A DNA stretch of 64,000 nt, from assembly GCF_028710345.1 (NCBI RefSeq), contig NZ_JAQTUH010000006.1, forward strand, positions 62,001 to 126,000, written 5' to 3'. This DNA is from Sulfuricurvum sp. (lineage in GTDB: Bacteria > Campylobacterota > Campylobacteria > Campylobacterales > Sulfurimonadaceae). The translations under genes and the position numbers were made by a program. Of the stretch, positions 26,566-35,378 are shown one piece after another; position 1 is the stretch's first letter, and each line of letters starts with the position of its first letter. The notes below the pieces were generated by a model, which did no database searches, had not been told where the DNA came from, and saw only the letters and a list, made by a program, of their open reading frames with translations.

Positions 26566-27410
26566 TAAGACCCTTTCGATGTTTTACACAATGGATGCGA
26601 TTGTAAATAATTTTCCATCTTGAGCGCATTTCCCAATTTTGTGTATATCTGTGTTGTTGCCATACTTTTGTGACCGAGCAATTCACTCACATCAGAAATT
26701 CGTGCTCCATGATTTAACAGCTCCGTTGCGTACGCGTGTCTAAGCTGATGAGGGGTCACTTTCAGTCCATGATGTGCAAATGCCTTGGTAAGGATATATC
26801 TTAGACTATTTTCGCTTAATTTTTCTCCTCCCTCCTCAAAAACATACTCTTTTGTAGGAAAAATGGTCTGGTATTCCTGCATCATTGTATGCACCTCAGG
26901 GAGGATGGGAATATCACGTTCCTTGGAACCTTTTCCTAAAACTCGGCACCATCTCTCGTTAACATCGGAGCGTTTTAAGTGAGAAAGTTCTGAAATACGA
27001 AGCCCCATCGTATAAAGCAATGTAATCACTAATTTTTCTATTGGCTCTGCCGTGGAGAGTACTTGCACTATATGGAGATGGGATACAGGTTTTGGTAACG
27101 ATTTGGGAACTTTAATACTCTCATCACCACGCAAGAGTAGATTATGTTTTTCTGATTTCAAGTATTTAACAAAGCTTCTTATAGCACTCAGTTTTGCCGA
27201 AATTGTTTTGGGTTTTAAAGAGGCAATTTCTAGACGTAACGGCATCAGATTAATCGTAATCACGCCATCTTCTTCAACAGTCTCAGCCTTATTAATCATC
27301 TCTTCCAATGCATGAGCGTAACTTCTAATACTTAATAGCGAATACCCCTGCATCCCTTCACACTGCTTTAAAAACTCCTCTTTAAAACGGTGAAGTTTTT
27401 CTTTAATCAC
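26565..27410 (-). CDS. Xer-type tyrosine recombinase
   Basis: 281 residues. N-terminal SAM-like core-binding domain (about 5-95) and C-terminal catalytic domain with a complete active site: R138 in GLRISEL, K160 in LGKGSKERDIPI, H221 and R224 in HQLRHAYATELL, H247 in LGHKSM and the nucleophile Y256 in TTQIYT. This is the layout of XerC/XerD/XerH, which resolve chromosome dimers at dif. In this phylum a single Xer (XerH) often acts alone, so that is the likely role; an integrase function is less likely because it lies in a housekeeping run overlapping DUF374 by four bases. Confidence 0.85.
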   Translation of the reverse strand: MIKEKLHRFKEEFLKQCEGMQGYSLLSIRSYAHALEEMINKAETVEEDGVITINLMPLRLEIASLKPKTISAKLSAIRSFVKYLKSEKHNLLLRGDESIKVPKSLPKPVSHLHIVQVLSTAEPIEKLVITLLYTMGLRISELSHLKRSDVNERWCRVLGKGSKERDIPILPEVHTMMQEYQTIFPTKEYVFEEGGEKLSENSLRYILTKAFAHHGLKVTPHQLRHAYATELLNHGARISDVSELLGHKSMATTQIYTKLGNALKMENYLQSHPLCKTSKGS

Positions 27411-28030
27411 AACGGATGCTCCATGAGTGCATCGTATAAAATTTTCTTTGCCTCTTCGATCTCCAACCCCGTAAGATCAATCGGCTCGGAGGCATAAAAA
27501 TCTAACGTTCCAAAGGGTTTTGGAACTACGAACCTGTCCCAACTGGAGAGCTGCCAGTAACGACTCGGTTGACAGTGAACTGCAATCACTTTTGTTTGAC
27601 GTTTTTGGGCTAGCACCACAACTCCGTCACTAACGCTGTATCGAGGCCCCTTGGGTCCATCGGGGGTAATCCCGATATCATACCCCTCGTCGAGAGCTTT
27701 TAATCCTTGAATCAGCACCTTTGCACCGCCACGCGTAGAGGAGCCGTAAATACTCTCTAACCCAAAAAATTTAATGACACCGGCGATAATCTGCCCATCG
27801 AAATGTTCACTAATAATGACTTTGGCTTTTGGAATAGAGCGAAAATGGTAATAGAGATAAGGTTGCATGAGTAAACTTCCATGCCAAGAGGCAAAAATAA
27901 CCGGCTCGTTTGGAATAGTAGAGGGGAGATGAAACCGTTTTTTAGAAGTAGCGTAAATTAAACGGATGAGAAGTGAACCGATTAGAGGAAGACTCCACAG
28001 CGAAAACGCCCTAAGAAAACGTTTACGCAA
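27407..28030 (-). CDS. DUF374 lysophospholipid acyltransferase-like protein
   Basis: 207 residues with an N-terminal hydrophobic segment (about 10-28). Family blocks are [15 protein letters not shown], which holds the catalytic-type histidine, [25 protein letters not shown] and [13 protein letters not shown]374 belongs to the LPLAT superfamily; some members act as KDO-dependent or lipid A-related acyltransferases, but the substrate here is unknown. It overlaps miaB by eight bases and the recombinase by four, so translation is coupled. Confidence 0.85.
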   Translation of the reverse strand: MRKRFLRAFSLWSLPLIGSLLIRLIYATSKKRFHLPSTIPNEPVIFASWHGSLLMQPYLYYHFRSIPKAKVIISEHFDGQIIAGVIKFFGLESIYGSSTRGGAKVLIQGLKALDEGYDIGITPDGPKGPRYSVSDGVVVLAQKRQTKVIAVHCQPSRYWQLSSWDRFVVPKPFGTLDFYASEPIDLTGLEIEEAKKILYDALMEHPL

Positions 28031-29321
28031 TGATCTCTCCGTGTGCGACGGTACGATTAACCTCCCCGATCTTCACACGAGCAATTTGCCCTAGCAACTC
28101 TTCACTCCCTTTAACCTTTACCATAATGTTGTTATCACTACGCCCTGCTACATATCCATCACTGCGTAACTCTTCGAAATAGACTTCAACTATCTGTCCC
28201 ATTCGAACCTCTTTGAGCTCATCCAAAATCTCATCGTGGCGTGACTGGAGAATATGCAATCTCTCTGAGCCTACTTCCGAATCAACCTCTTCCATTTTTT
28301 CTGCTTCGGTCATTGGACGAGGAGAGTATTTAAAACTAAATACCTGCTCAAAACGCACCTTGTTGAGGACATCCATCGTATCGGCAAAATCCTCTTCACT
28401 CTCACCGGGAAAAGCGACGATAATATCGGTACTGATATTGACATCCGGTGCCATCTCGCGAAGCTTCGCCGCACGGTTTAAAAACCACTCTTTGGTATAT
28501 CCCCGTTTCATCGCTTTTAAAATAGCATTAGAGCCACTTTGGAGTGGCATGTGCATTGATTTACAGATTTTTGGATTTCGGGCGAACTCTTCGAGAAACT
28601 CATCATCCATATGGAGCGGATGAGGAGAGGTAAATCGGATACGCTCCAGATCCTCTATCGCACTCACACGACGTAAAAGCTCCGTAAAGTTTACCTTCTC
28701 ATGTTCTCCTGAGAATCTGCGACCGTAATTATTAACATTTTGTCCGAGTAAAAAAACTTCACGAGCACCACTTTCCACCGCGCGACGCACTTCCGTTAAA
28801 ATCAAATCGGTCGGAATCGATATCTCATCGCCACGTGTTTTTGGGACAATACAAAAGGTACACTGCTTATCACACCCGATGGAGATGTTAATATACGCTT
28901 TATAAGGGCTAGAGCGAAAATCTTTAAAGGCAAACTGCGACTCATCATAATTAATCTCAATCTCTACCGCTTTATCTTTATGGATAATCTCACCGATTTT
29001 AGAGACATTACGAGCCCCGAGAACGAAATTGACATAGGGTGCTTTCTTAATGATTTCGTTGCCGAGATGAGAGGCGGTGCATCCGCATACACCGATTTTT
29101 GCATCCGCTTTTTTGAGTTTATTAAAAACACCCAATTCGGAGAAAAGCTTATGAACCGGCTTTTCACGTACCGAACAGGTATTAATCAAAATCAAATCGG
29201 CTACGCTCGCATCATCGGTGAGGACATATCCTTCGCGTGCATTGAGCTCCGCAATCATATGCTCAGAATCACGATTGTTCATCGCGCATCCGAGCGTCTC
29301 AATAAAAAGTTTTTTGGACAT
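28023..29321 (-). CDS. miaB: tRNA-2-methylthio-N6-dimethylallyladenosine synthase
   Basis: 432 residues. UPF0004 domain starting [16 protein letters not shown], the CSVREKP block typical of MiaB, radical SAM cysteines C150-x3-C154-x2-C157 in [16 protein letters not shown], and a C-terminal TRAM domain. It adds the methylthio group at position 2 of i6A37, the base made by MiaA (43029 in this window). An AAGG site precedes the ATG. It is the first gene of the leftward run down to pilO. Confidence 0.96.
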   Translation of the reverse strand: MSKKLFIETLGCAMNNRDSEHMIAELNAREGYVLTDDASVADLILINTCSVREKPVHKLFSELGVFNKLKKADAKIGVCGCTASHLGNEIIKKAPYVNFVLGARNVSKIGEIIHKDKAVEIEINYDESQFAFKDFRSSPYKAYINISIGCDKQCTFCIVPKTRGDEISIPTDLILTEVRRAVESGAREVFLLGQNVNNYGRRFSGEHEKVNFTELLRRVSAIEDLERIRFTSPHPLHMDDEFLEEFARNPKICKSMHMPLQSGSNAILKAMKRGYTKEWFLNRAAKLREMAPDVNISTDIIVAFPGESEEDFADTMDVLNKVRFEQVFSFKYSPRPMTEAEKMEEVDSEVGSERLHILQSRHDEILDELKEVRMGQIVEVYFEELRSDGYVAGRSDNNIMVKVKGSEELLGQIARVKIGEVNRTVAHGEIIA

Positions 29322-29353
29322 TTAAGTTACCTTATTCCTTAAAAGACGACTAC

Positions 29354-29427
29354 CGTCATCCTCGGGCTTGACCCGGGGATCCATCCCCAAAATTCAAAGC
29401 TGGATTCCCGCCTACGCGGGAATGACG
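29354..29427. repeat. REP-like inverted doublet upstream of miaB
   Basis: Unit 29354-29383 (the CCTCGGGCTTGACCCGGGG stem) and unit 29397-29427 (TTCCCGC-CTAC-GCGGGAA stem) face each other across a 13-base spacer. It is the same composite as at 11522-11579 with a different spacer. Confidence 0.88.
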
Positions 29428-29443
29428 AAAATAAAGATTGTTA

Positions 29444-29686
29444 TTAGAGAATATGCACTTCGTACATATATTCATTCGCAGAGAGTCCAAATTTTACTTC
29501 ACGCATATAGAAGCTTTTCCCTTCATTTTCAAAATGCTCTTGCAATGCCAAAAGATCTTTGTGTGAATTTTCACGATCGAAATAGAGGATCAACGAATTG
29601 GTTTTTTCTACCATCTCCGTGATTTTTTTCAAATCAATTTTTTTTGGTTTTGCATCTTGTTCAGTACGTGCGACTTTTAATTCCAT
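29444..29686 (-). CDS. HP0268-family nuclease domain protein
   Basis: 80 residues, close in length and pattern to Helicobacter HP0268, a small protein described as a nicking endonuclease/RNase: a short N-terminal strand MELKVAR, the central block LILYFDRENSHKDLLALQEHFENEG and the end YMYEVHIL. The family is restricted to this phylum, which supports the taxonomic call. AAGGG precedes the ATG. It is divergent from nusA. The match is from memory of the family, not from a search. Confidence 0.78.
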   Translation of the reverse strand: MELKVARTEQDAKPKKIDLKKITEMVEKTNSLILYFDRENSHKDLLALQEHFENEGKSFYMREVKFGLSANEYMYEVHIL

Positions 29687-29770
29687 GATTGTTCCCTTAC
29701 AATAGAGTTTCTTTAAGTTATGGGGATTATAGCGATGAATGAATAAATATCCTATTAAGCGTTTTTTTTG

Positions 29771-29776
29771 TATAAT
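29771..29776 (+). promoter_or_regulatory. -10 box of nusA
   Basis: TATAAT after a T-rich stretch (GTTTTTTTTG), 76 bases before the nusA start codon at 29852, leaving a leader of about 70 bases. Many nusA operons are autoregulated; no specific structure is visible here. Confidence 0.45.
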
Positions 29777-29851
29777 ACTTACCCTTCATAAAAAAGCTTT
29801 CCCATAACGACACTTTATTTTTTTATGATCAACCCTAGTGAGGATACACCT

Positions 29852-30979
29852 ATGGAAAATATGTTAGATATTATCGACTCTATCGCCAGTGAAAAAGGTC
29901 TCAGCCGTGAGAACGTTACCGAAGCGATCAAAACCTCTTTTGTTCAAACAGCTAAACGTATTATCAACCCTACTTTTGCTTTTGAAGCCGATGTTGATGA
30001 GCGTACCAAACAAGTAAAACTTCGACAAGTGATCACTGTTATCGCTGATGGTGCAGAAGAATTAGAGAGTGATTCTGCGGGTGCATACATGTCTATTAGC
30101 GCGGCTAAAGAGATTGATGATGAAGCTGAAATTGGCGATCAACTCCAAATGGAACATGAACTTGAAACGTATGGTCGCAGTGCATTTGCAACACTCCACC
30201 GTGAAATCGAATTTCATATTCAACGCCTTGTTGAAAACGAACTCTACGACAAATACAAAAACAAAATTAATACCATCGTATCGGGTCGTGTTACCCGCGT
30301 CGACAACGACCAAAACACCACCATCGAAATTGATGAGATTCGTGCGATACTCCCTATGAAAAGTCGTATCAAAGGTGAAAAATTTAAAGTCGGCGATGTT
30401 GTCAGTGCTCTAGTACGCCGTGTTAACGTTGATAAGGTAACCGGAATCTCTATGGAGCTTTCCCGTACTGCTCCGAAATTTCTTGAAGAGCTTCTCGCAC
30501 TCGAAGTTCCTGAGATTAAAGACGGTATCGTTATTGTCGAAAAATGTGCCCGTATCCCAGGGGAACGTGCCAAAATCGCCCTCTATACCAACCGTCCTCA
30601 AATCGATCCAATCGGTGCAACCGTCGGAGTACGGGGAGTCCGTATTAATGCGGTGAGCGAAGAGCTGTGCGGTGAAAATATCGACTGTGTCGAGTACAGT
30701 GCTTCCCCTGAATTGTTTATCTCTCGTGCCATGAGCCCTGCAATCATTAGTGCGGTTAGTGTTAGCGAAGATGCAAATGGGGATAAAAAAGCAGTTGTAA
30801 CCCTCCCAAGCGATCAAAAATCCAAAGCTATCGGTAAAAGCGGTATCAATATCCGCCTTGCATCCATGCTTACAGGATACACCATTGAGCTTAATGAAGT
30901 GGGTGGAACGGTAACGGGTGAGAGAGCCGAAGAGAAAAAAGAGGGGATTGGTTCTCTCGAAGCACTTTTTGGGAATTAG
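29852..30979 (+). CDS. nusA: Transcription termination/antitermination factor NusA
   Basis: About 375 residues from the ATG at 29852, preceded by GAGGATA; nine upstream codons are in frame but have no better site. N-terminal RNA polymerase-binding domain (MLDIIDSIASEKGLSRENV), S1 domain (about 135-200, INTIVSGRVTRVDNDQNTTIEIDEIRAILP), then two KH domains with GERAKIALYT, DPIGATVGVRGVRI and SKAIGKSGINIRLAS. It lacks the acidic repeats of E. coli NusA, as most bacteria do. It works with NusB (14020). It stands alone, not in the usual rimP-nusA-infB order. Confidence 0.96.
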   Translation: MENMLDIIDSIASEKGLSRENVTEAIKTSFVQTAKRIINPTFAFEADVDERTKQVKLRQVITVIADGAEELESDSAGAYMSISAAKEIDDEAEIGDQLQMEHELETYGRSAFATLHREIEFHIQRLVENELYDKYKNKINTIVSGRVTRVDNDQNTTIEIDEIRAILPMKSRIKGEKFKVGDVVSALVRRVNVDKVTGISMELSRTAPKFLEELLALEVPEIKDGIVIVEKCARIPGERAKIALYTNRPQIDPIGATVGVRGVRINAVSEELCGENIDCVEYSASPELFISRAMSPAIISAVSVSEDANGDKKAVVTLPSDQKSKAIGKSGINIRLASMLTGYTIELNEVGGTVTGERAEEKKEGIGSLEALFGN

Positions 30980-30995
30980 TATATTAGATAAAGTC

Positions 30996-31026
30996 CGTCA
31001 TTCCCGCGAAGGCGGGAATCCAGCTT
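30996..31026 (+). repeat. Left arm of the GIY-YIG cassette (REP-like unit)
   Basis: CGTCATTCCCGC-GAAG-GCGGGAATCCAGCTT. Exact reverse complement of 31327-31357. It lies 16 bases after the nusA stop and its hairpin could also terminate nusA transcripts. Confidence 0.95.
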
Positions 31027-31316
31027 TAAAAAAGAATACTTTCATATAAATCTTTCCATTCAGGATTAAACTCTTCTATAATTCTCAATTTCCAATGACG
31101 ATTCCATTTTTTGATTGCTTTTTCTCTTGATATTGCTATTTCCATACTCTCATGTAATTCGTACCATACAAGTATTCCAACATCATATTTATCACTAAAC
31201 CCTTGAGCTAAATGATTTTTATGCTCATATATACGTTTTGATAAATTTGAAGTTACACCAAGATAAAGTGTTCCATTAGGTTGTGATGCTAGGATATAAA
31301 CAGCAGACTGTTTCAT
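31026..31316 (-). CDS. GIY-YIG domain endonuclease (small, single-domain)
   Basis: 96 residues that are a single GIY-YIG domain. The two name motifs appear as VYIL at 6-9 and LYLGVT at 17-22, the conserved arginine as R28 in SKRIYEH, and the helix with the metal-site residue as SREKAIKKWNRHWK at 63-76; the end NPEWKDLYES is typical of the family. The domain cleaves DNA, in this size class with unknown target. AAGGAA lies at the correct distance from the ATG. The gene fits precisely between inverted repeats, which suggests it is linked to REP-like elements, perhaps acting on them. Alternative: a host gene by chance bracketed by repeats. Confidence 0.88.
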   Translation of the reverse strand: MKQSAVYILASQPNGTLYLGVTSNLSKRIYEHKNHLAQGFSDKYDVGILVWYELHESMEIAISREKAIKKWNRHWKLRIIEEFNPEWKDLYESILF

Positions 31317-31326
31317 GAAATTCCTT

Positions 31327-31357
31327 AAGCTGGATTCCCGCCTTCGCGGGAATGACG
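31327..31357 (-). repeat. Right arm of the GIY-YIG cassette (REP-like unit)
   Basis: Exact reverse complement of 30996-31026 and identical in sequence to the unit at 12876-12906. It ends four bases before the stop codon of the neighbouring ABC permease. Confidence 0.95.
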
Positions 31358-31361
31358 AAAA

Positions 31362-32315
31362 TTACCTTTTCACAAACGGATTCAACTTCAATAACACCGC
31401 ATCCGCAATCTGATTACCAATCAACGTCAAAAATGCAGACATCATCAAGATTCCCATAATGACCGGATAATCCCGACCCATAGCTGATAGATAAAAGAGC
31501 TGTCCCATCCCCTCTATCCCAAAAATAGACTCCAATATCACCGAACCGCCGATAAGTCCCGGTAACGACAATCCCAGCATCGTCACAATAGGAGGGAGAA
31601 GATTAGGCAATATGTATCGACGTATAATCCATTTTTCCTCTATTCCCCGCGCACGTGCAAAATAGATATAGTCGCTTTTGAGTATTTCAAGTGTTAAAGA
31701 GCGTATATAAAGAGCCAAACTTCCTATGCCAACAAAGACCATTACAGCGATTGGCAACATCAAATGCCATAACATATCCCAATAATATCCTAACCCCTCT
31801 GGTGGTTCAAGAGAGTGCAATCCACTGATAGGAAACCACCCCAAGGTCACACTAAAACCCATCATCAACACTAATGCGAGATAGTATGAGGGCATTGCAA
31901 AACTGATAAGGGAGAATTGTGACAGGATAACGTCTTTTTTCTTTTCATACGAGAGGGCAGAGCTTATCCCCATCCATAGGGAAAGGAGAAACGTAAATAC
32001 CAACGCAATCATATTCATCCACAGTGTTACTGGAAGCCTATCAGCTATCACATCTCTCACTTCCTGACCACTCACAAAAGAGATACCAAAATCGAGTTTT
32101 ACTAGATTAATCATCCAACTGGTGTATTGCTCCCAAAGAGGTTTATCGAGTCCATAAATCGCTTTGAGATGGGCAATATTTTCAGGAGTCATATTGGGGT
32201 TCAGTTCAGAGCCCATAAAGCTATTTGGAGCGGCATGCATCGCACCAAAAGAGATCAGCGAAATCAGAACAAGCATTAAAACAGTATAGGCTAAAGATCG
32301 GAGTAAATAGTTCAT
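31362..32315 (-). CDS. Dipeptide/oligopeptide ABC transporter permease (DppB/OppB type)
   Basis: 317 residues, with the N-terminal helix and conserved start typical of OppB/DppB (LLRSLAYTVLMLVLISLISFGAMHAAP), the loop IYGLDKPLWEQYTSWM, and six membrane helices in total. The EAA-like loop ARARGIEEKWIIRRYILPNLLPPIV contacts the ATPase. The end VIMGILMMSAFLTLIGNQIADAVLLKLNPFVK is standard. The partner permease, ATPase and binding protein are absent nearby, so the gene is an orphan. Its downstream side abuts the GIY-YIG cassette. Confidence 0.9.
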   Translation of the reverse strand: MNYLLRSLAYTVLMLVLISLISFGAMHAAPNSFMGSELNPNMTPENIAHLKAIYGLDKPLWEQYTSWMINLVKLDFGISFVSGQEVRDVIADRLPVTLWMNMIALVFTFLLSLWMGISSALSYEKKKDVILSQFSLISFAMPSYYLALVLMMGFSVTLGWFPISGLHSLEPPEGLGYYWDMLWHLMLPIAVMVFVGIGSLALYIRSLTLEILKSDYIYFARARGIEEKWIIRRYILPNLLPPIVTMLGLSLPGLIGGSVILESIFGIEGMGQLFYLSAMGRDYPVIMGILMMSAFLTLIGNQIADAVLLKLNPFVKR

Positions 32316-32364
32316 AAAGTGATTATAACGGATGGATAAGAAGGAGTCAAGAAGATTGTAATAT

Positions 32365-32392
32365 CGTCATACCCGCGTAGGTGGGAATGACG
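32365..32392. repeat. Degenerate REP-like unit downstream of the porin gene
   Basis: CGTCATACCCGCG...GTGGGAATGACG keeps the outer frame but has mismatches in the stem. It sits in the 92-base gap between porin and permease genes and could act as terminator or processing site for the abundant porin mRNA. Confidence 0.75.
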
Positions 32393-32407
32393 AAAGAAAA
32401 GAAACTC

Positions 32408-33709
32408 TTAGAAGTTAAGAGTCAAGTATGCTTGAACAGTGTTAGCACGTTTCAAACCATCGTGTTTTTCATTGATATAAGCAGCTGTTACATCCAATGG
32501 TCCAAATGATTTAGTTGCAGTAACTGCAAGCTCATTCATATCTCCTGCGTTAGCAGCAGCTCCATTGCTCACATTTGTATAGTATGCACCAAATTTAGCA
32601 AGATTTTTTGCATCGTACTCAGCTGTAAGATTCATTGATGTTGCATCCGGAGCTCCTACATAACCGTAATCCCACCATGCTTCTGTGTACAATTTAGATT
32701 GAGCAGCAGCAAGGTTATCAGTTGCAACGTTAGCAACTTTCAAAGTACCGTCTTTATCTGTTGAAGAGTATGCAGCTGATACTTTAAGCGCATCGATACC
32801 GTATCCAACTTTAAGTGCGTACGCTTTTGAATCTTTAACACCTTCTAAAACACCTTTAGGTGCCATATCAGCATATTGTAGACCAATTGTCAAACCTGGA
32901 ACCAAACGGCAGTTAATATCACCTTGCAACCAGTAAGCATTAGCAACGTTAACAACGTTATAATACCATGCTTGTGCTGTAAGCGGTTTGAAAGAGTTAT
33001 TTACCGCTGCGAATGCATACGCACCACCGTTCATAAATGTATTAAATTTACCAGCTGTACCTACAACATTATCACCAATTGGTGTATGATTGATTGTACC
33101 TTTATTTTGGACGCCTGCAGTATTTGGATCTAAATCACGACCAAGTGGATTTACACCATTTCCTTTTCCAACCCATGCACCTACCAAAGTAGTGTCCGGA
33201 AGATCTTGGTTAATAACAAGTGCTGCATCAAATGTATTTGGAACGATTGACCATTTTTCAGAGAATGCTAAAGGTGAATCAATCTCCATACGCCCTAGTT
33301 TTACAGTAGTTTTAGCTACAGTAGCTGCTACCCATGCTTCGCCCATCCATGATGCATCATCAACTTGAAGTCCATTAGTACCAAGTGGATCAAATGAAGC
33401 ACCATTTCCTGTAGCTACACCGTGTGCACCTGTCCATGTATTTGAAACAAGGTTGTTTTCAAGTCCAAGAGTACTTACTGCATACCCAGTTACACCAAAT
33501 GATACACCTTTAAGCAAATCACCCGTTGCACCGATACGAAGTGCTGTATCAGCTGCACTTGCATCTTTGTCAAATAGATCCAAGTTTGCTCCACGATCAC
33601 TTGTAGTATAGAAAAGTTTAGCGTCACCGCTAACTTTTACATTATCCAACGCGAACGCACTCGTACCGAGCAACACTGCTGCTGCAAGAGACATTTTAAC
33701 TAATTTCAT
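32408..33709 (-). CDS. Outer membrane porin (major outer membrane protein type)
   Basis: 433 residues. Signal peptide at 1-20 (MKLVKMSLAAAVLLGTSAFA), then alternating hydrophobic beta strands throughout and a C-terminal aromatic end (TVQAYLTLNF), the recognition signal for the Bam complex. Two plausible features of Campylobacterota porins are the opening DNVKVSGDAKLFYTT and TVKLGRMEIDSPLAFSEKW. It forms a diffusion channel in the outer membrane. A strong AAGGAG precedes the ATG. The leader is long (at least 130 bases), see 33845-33883. Confidence 0.85.
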   Translation of the reverse strand: MKLVKMSLAAAVLLGTSAFALDNVKVSGDAKLFYTTSDRGANLDLFDKDASAADTALRIGATGDLLKGVSFGVTGYAVSTLGLENNLVSNTWTGAHGVATGNGASFDPLGTNGLQVDDASWMGEAWVAATVAKTTVKLGRMEIDSPLAFSEKWSIVPNTFDAALVINQDLPDTTLVGAWVGKGNGVNPLGRDLDPNTAGVQNKGTINHTPIGDNVVGTAGKFNTFMNGGAYAFAAVNNSFKPLTAQAWYYNVVNVANAYWLQGDINCRLVPGLTIGLQYADMAPKGVLEGVKDSKAYALKVGYGIDALKVSAAYSSTDKDGTLKVANVATDNLAAAQSKLYTEAWWDYGYVGAPDATSMNLTAEYDAKNLAKFGAYYTNVSNGAAANAGDMNELAVTATKSFGPLDVTAAYINEKHDGLKRANTVQAYLTLNF

Positions 33710-33844
33710 TGATTCTCCTTAAATAAAGCTTGACTTTGGGGTTTACCCAAGAATTGTTTCGTCGGAGTTAATTGTAACGCTCGAAATCTTAAACTATGCT
33801 GTTATTTGCTAAATATATTTACTATTGGTTTACTGCGTGTAAAC

Positions 33845-33883
33845 TCCCTACTTTAGGGAATATTATAATCTTATCACATTATA
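33845..33883 (-). promoter_or_regulatory. Candidate porin promoter region with palindrome
   Basis: Two TATAAT boxes on the minus strand (33862-33867 and 33878-33883) and a TCCCTA-CTT-TAGGGA inverted repeat (33845-33859) lie about 140-175 bases ahead of the porin start. The palindrome lies just after the downstream box and might be an operator or leader hairpin. The 277-base gap 33710-33986 also serves the rightward lipoprotein gene. Nothing else is visible in it. Confidence 0.4.
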
Positions 33884-33986
33884 GTGTTTACTATTTCTAG
33901 CTAAACAAATCCCCTCTTCTTTATGGTATAGTATGTTTTCTCTGATTTATGCTTTGTATAATTTATTAAAAAGGAAAACCATAATT

Positions 33987-34406
33987 ATGGATAAAAAGCA
34001 GCTATTTCTCGCTTCAGCTACAACCATCTTACTATTAAGTGGCTGTACTGCTATAACCCCTACTCAAAACAACACTTTAAATACCGTATCTCCCAGTGTA
34101 ACCGCTGAATCTGAGGGTGGGATAATGCAACGCTCGCTGGATAAATGGCTCAAAGAGGAGTGGTCACCAATGACATCATCTCCGTCCAATATCCCAACAA
34201 AAACACCAGCGGATACAAATGCATCTTCATCATCTACTAGTGTTACCACAGCCACTCAACCTACTGCTGAAGAGCGCTTTACGTTACAAGAATATCTCGA
34301 TAAGTGGAAAAAATATCGTGAAAATAAATCAAAAATAGAAGAGACTCAGCCAAAAGAGCCTTCTCATGTGGATAGTATGAAAAAGTTGCCAGTGATAGGG
34401 AAGTAA
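33987..34406 (+). CDS. Putative small lipoprotein of unknown function
   Basis: 139 residues from the ATG at 33987. The lipobox is LLLSGC, so Cys is probably lipidated. The rest is Ser/Thr/Pro-rich and probably disordered. Two short related stretches, LDKWLKEEW near residue 54 and LDKWKKYRE near 103, suggest an internal duplication of a helix. It ends in MKKLPVIGK. I do not recognise the family. AAGGA lies somewhat far (11 bases) from the ATG. It is convergent with fabI, with a REP-like unit between them. Confidence 0.7.
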   Translation: MDKKQLFLASATTILLLSGCTAITPTQNNTLNTVSPSVTAESEGGIMQRSLDKWLKEEWSPMTSSPSNIPTKTPADTNASSSSTSVTTATQPTAEERFTLQEYLDKWKKYRENKSKIEETQPKEPSHVDSMKKLPVIGK

Positions 34407-34422
34407 CTATTAGTAACGTTTG

Positions 34423-34450
34423 CGTCATTCCCGCCTACGCGGGAATGACG
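34423..34450. repeat. REP-like unit between lipoprotein and fabI genes
   Basis: CGTCATTCCCGC-CTAC-GCGGGAATGACG, a near-perfect palindrome with 12-base arms, between convergent genes; it could serve as a bidirectional terminator. Confidence 0.92.
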
Positions 34451-34455
34451 AGATA

Positions 34456-35280
<825 letters not shown>

Positions 35281-35314
35281 CTATTATTCTCCTTTTATAT
35301 TTAAATTATTACCC

Positions 35315-35375
35315 CATCGGAGCAAAGCCCCGCATGGCTACGCTAACGCTTTGTTTCCTTCGGCAGGAAGCCCAT
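35315..35375 (-). repeat. Two-hairpin dispersed element, copy B (upstream of fabI)
   Basis: On the minus strand: core GGGCTTCCTGCCGAAGGAAA through GTTAGCGTAGC, then a stem CATGCGGGGC-TTT-GCTCCGATG. Against copy A, the first stem shows a compensatory A-T to C-G change (TTACT/AGTAA versus TTCCT/AGGAA). It starts four bases after the tpiA stop codon. Confidence 0.87.
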
Positions 35376-35378
35376 TTC

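Larger units (their letters stand above)
30996..31357. mobile_element. GIY-YIG nuclease cassette bounded by perfect 31-bp inverted repeats
   Basis: A 362-bp unit: left arm 30996-31026, right arm 31327-31357, exact reverse complements over 31 bases, each a REP-like unit with a 7-base stem. Between them is only the 96-residue GIY-YIG gene, whose stop codon overlaps the left arm by one base and whose Shine-Dalgarno begins at the edge of the right arm. The arms match other REP-like units scattered in the window. No target duplication is apparent. Mobility is an inference from this structure. Confidence 0.6.

Noticed and set aside
26565-27410. Phage or island integrase role for the tyrosine recombinase, and a nearby dif site
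   Set aside because: It lies in a coupled housekeeping run with normal composition; I saw no dif-like palindrome or attachment repeats beside it.
29368-29622. Plus-strand frame over the REP-like doublet and the HP0268-type gene, with a similar one at 9693-9932
   Set aside because: They translate repeat sequence and the antisense of real genes.
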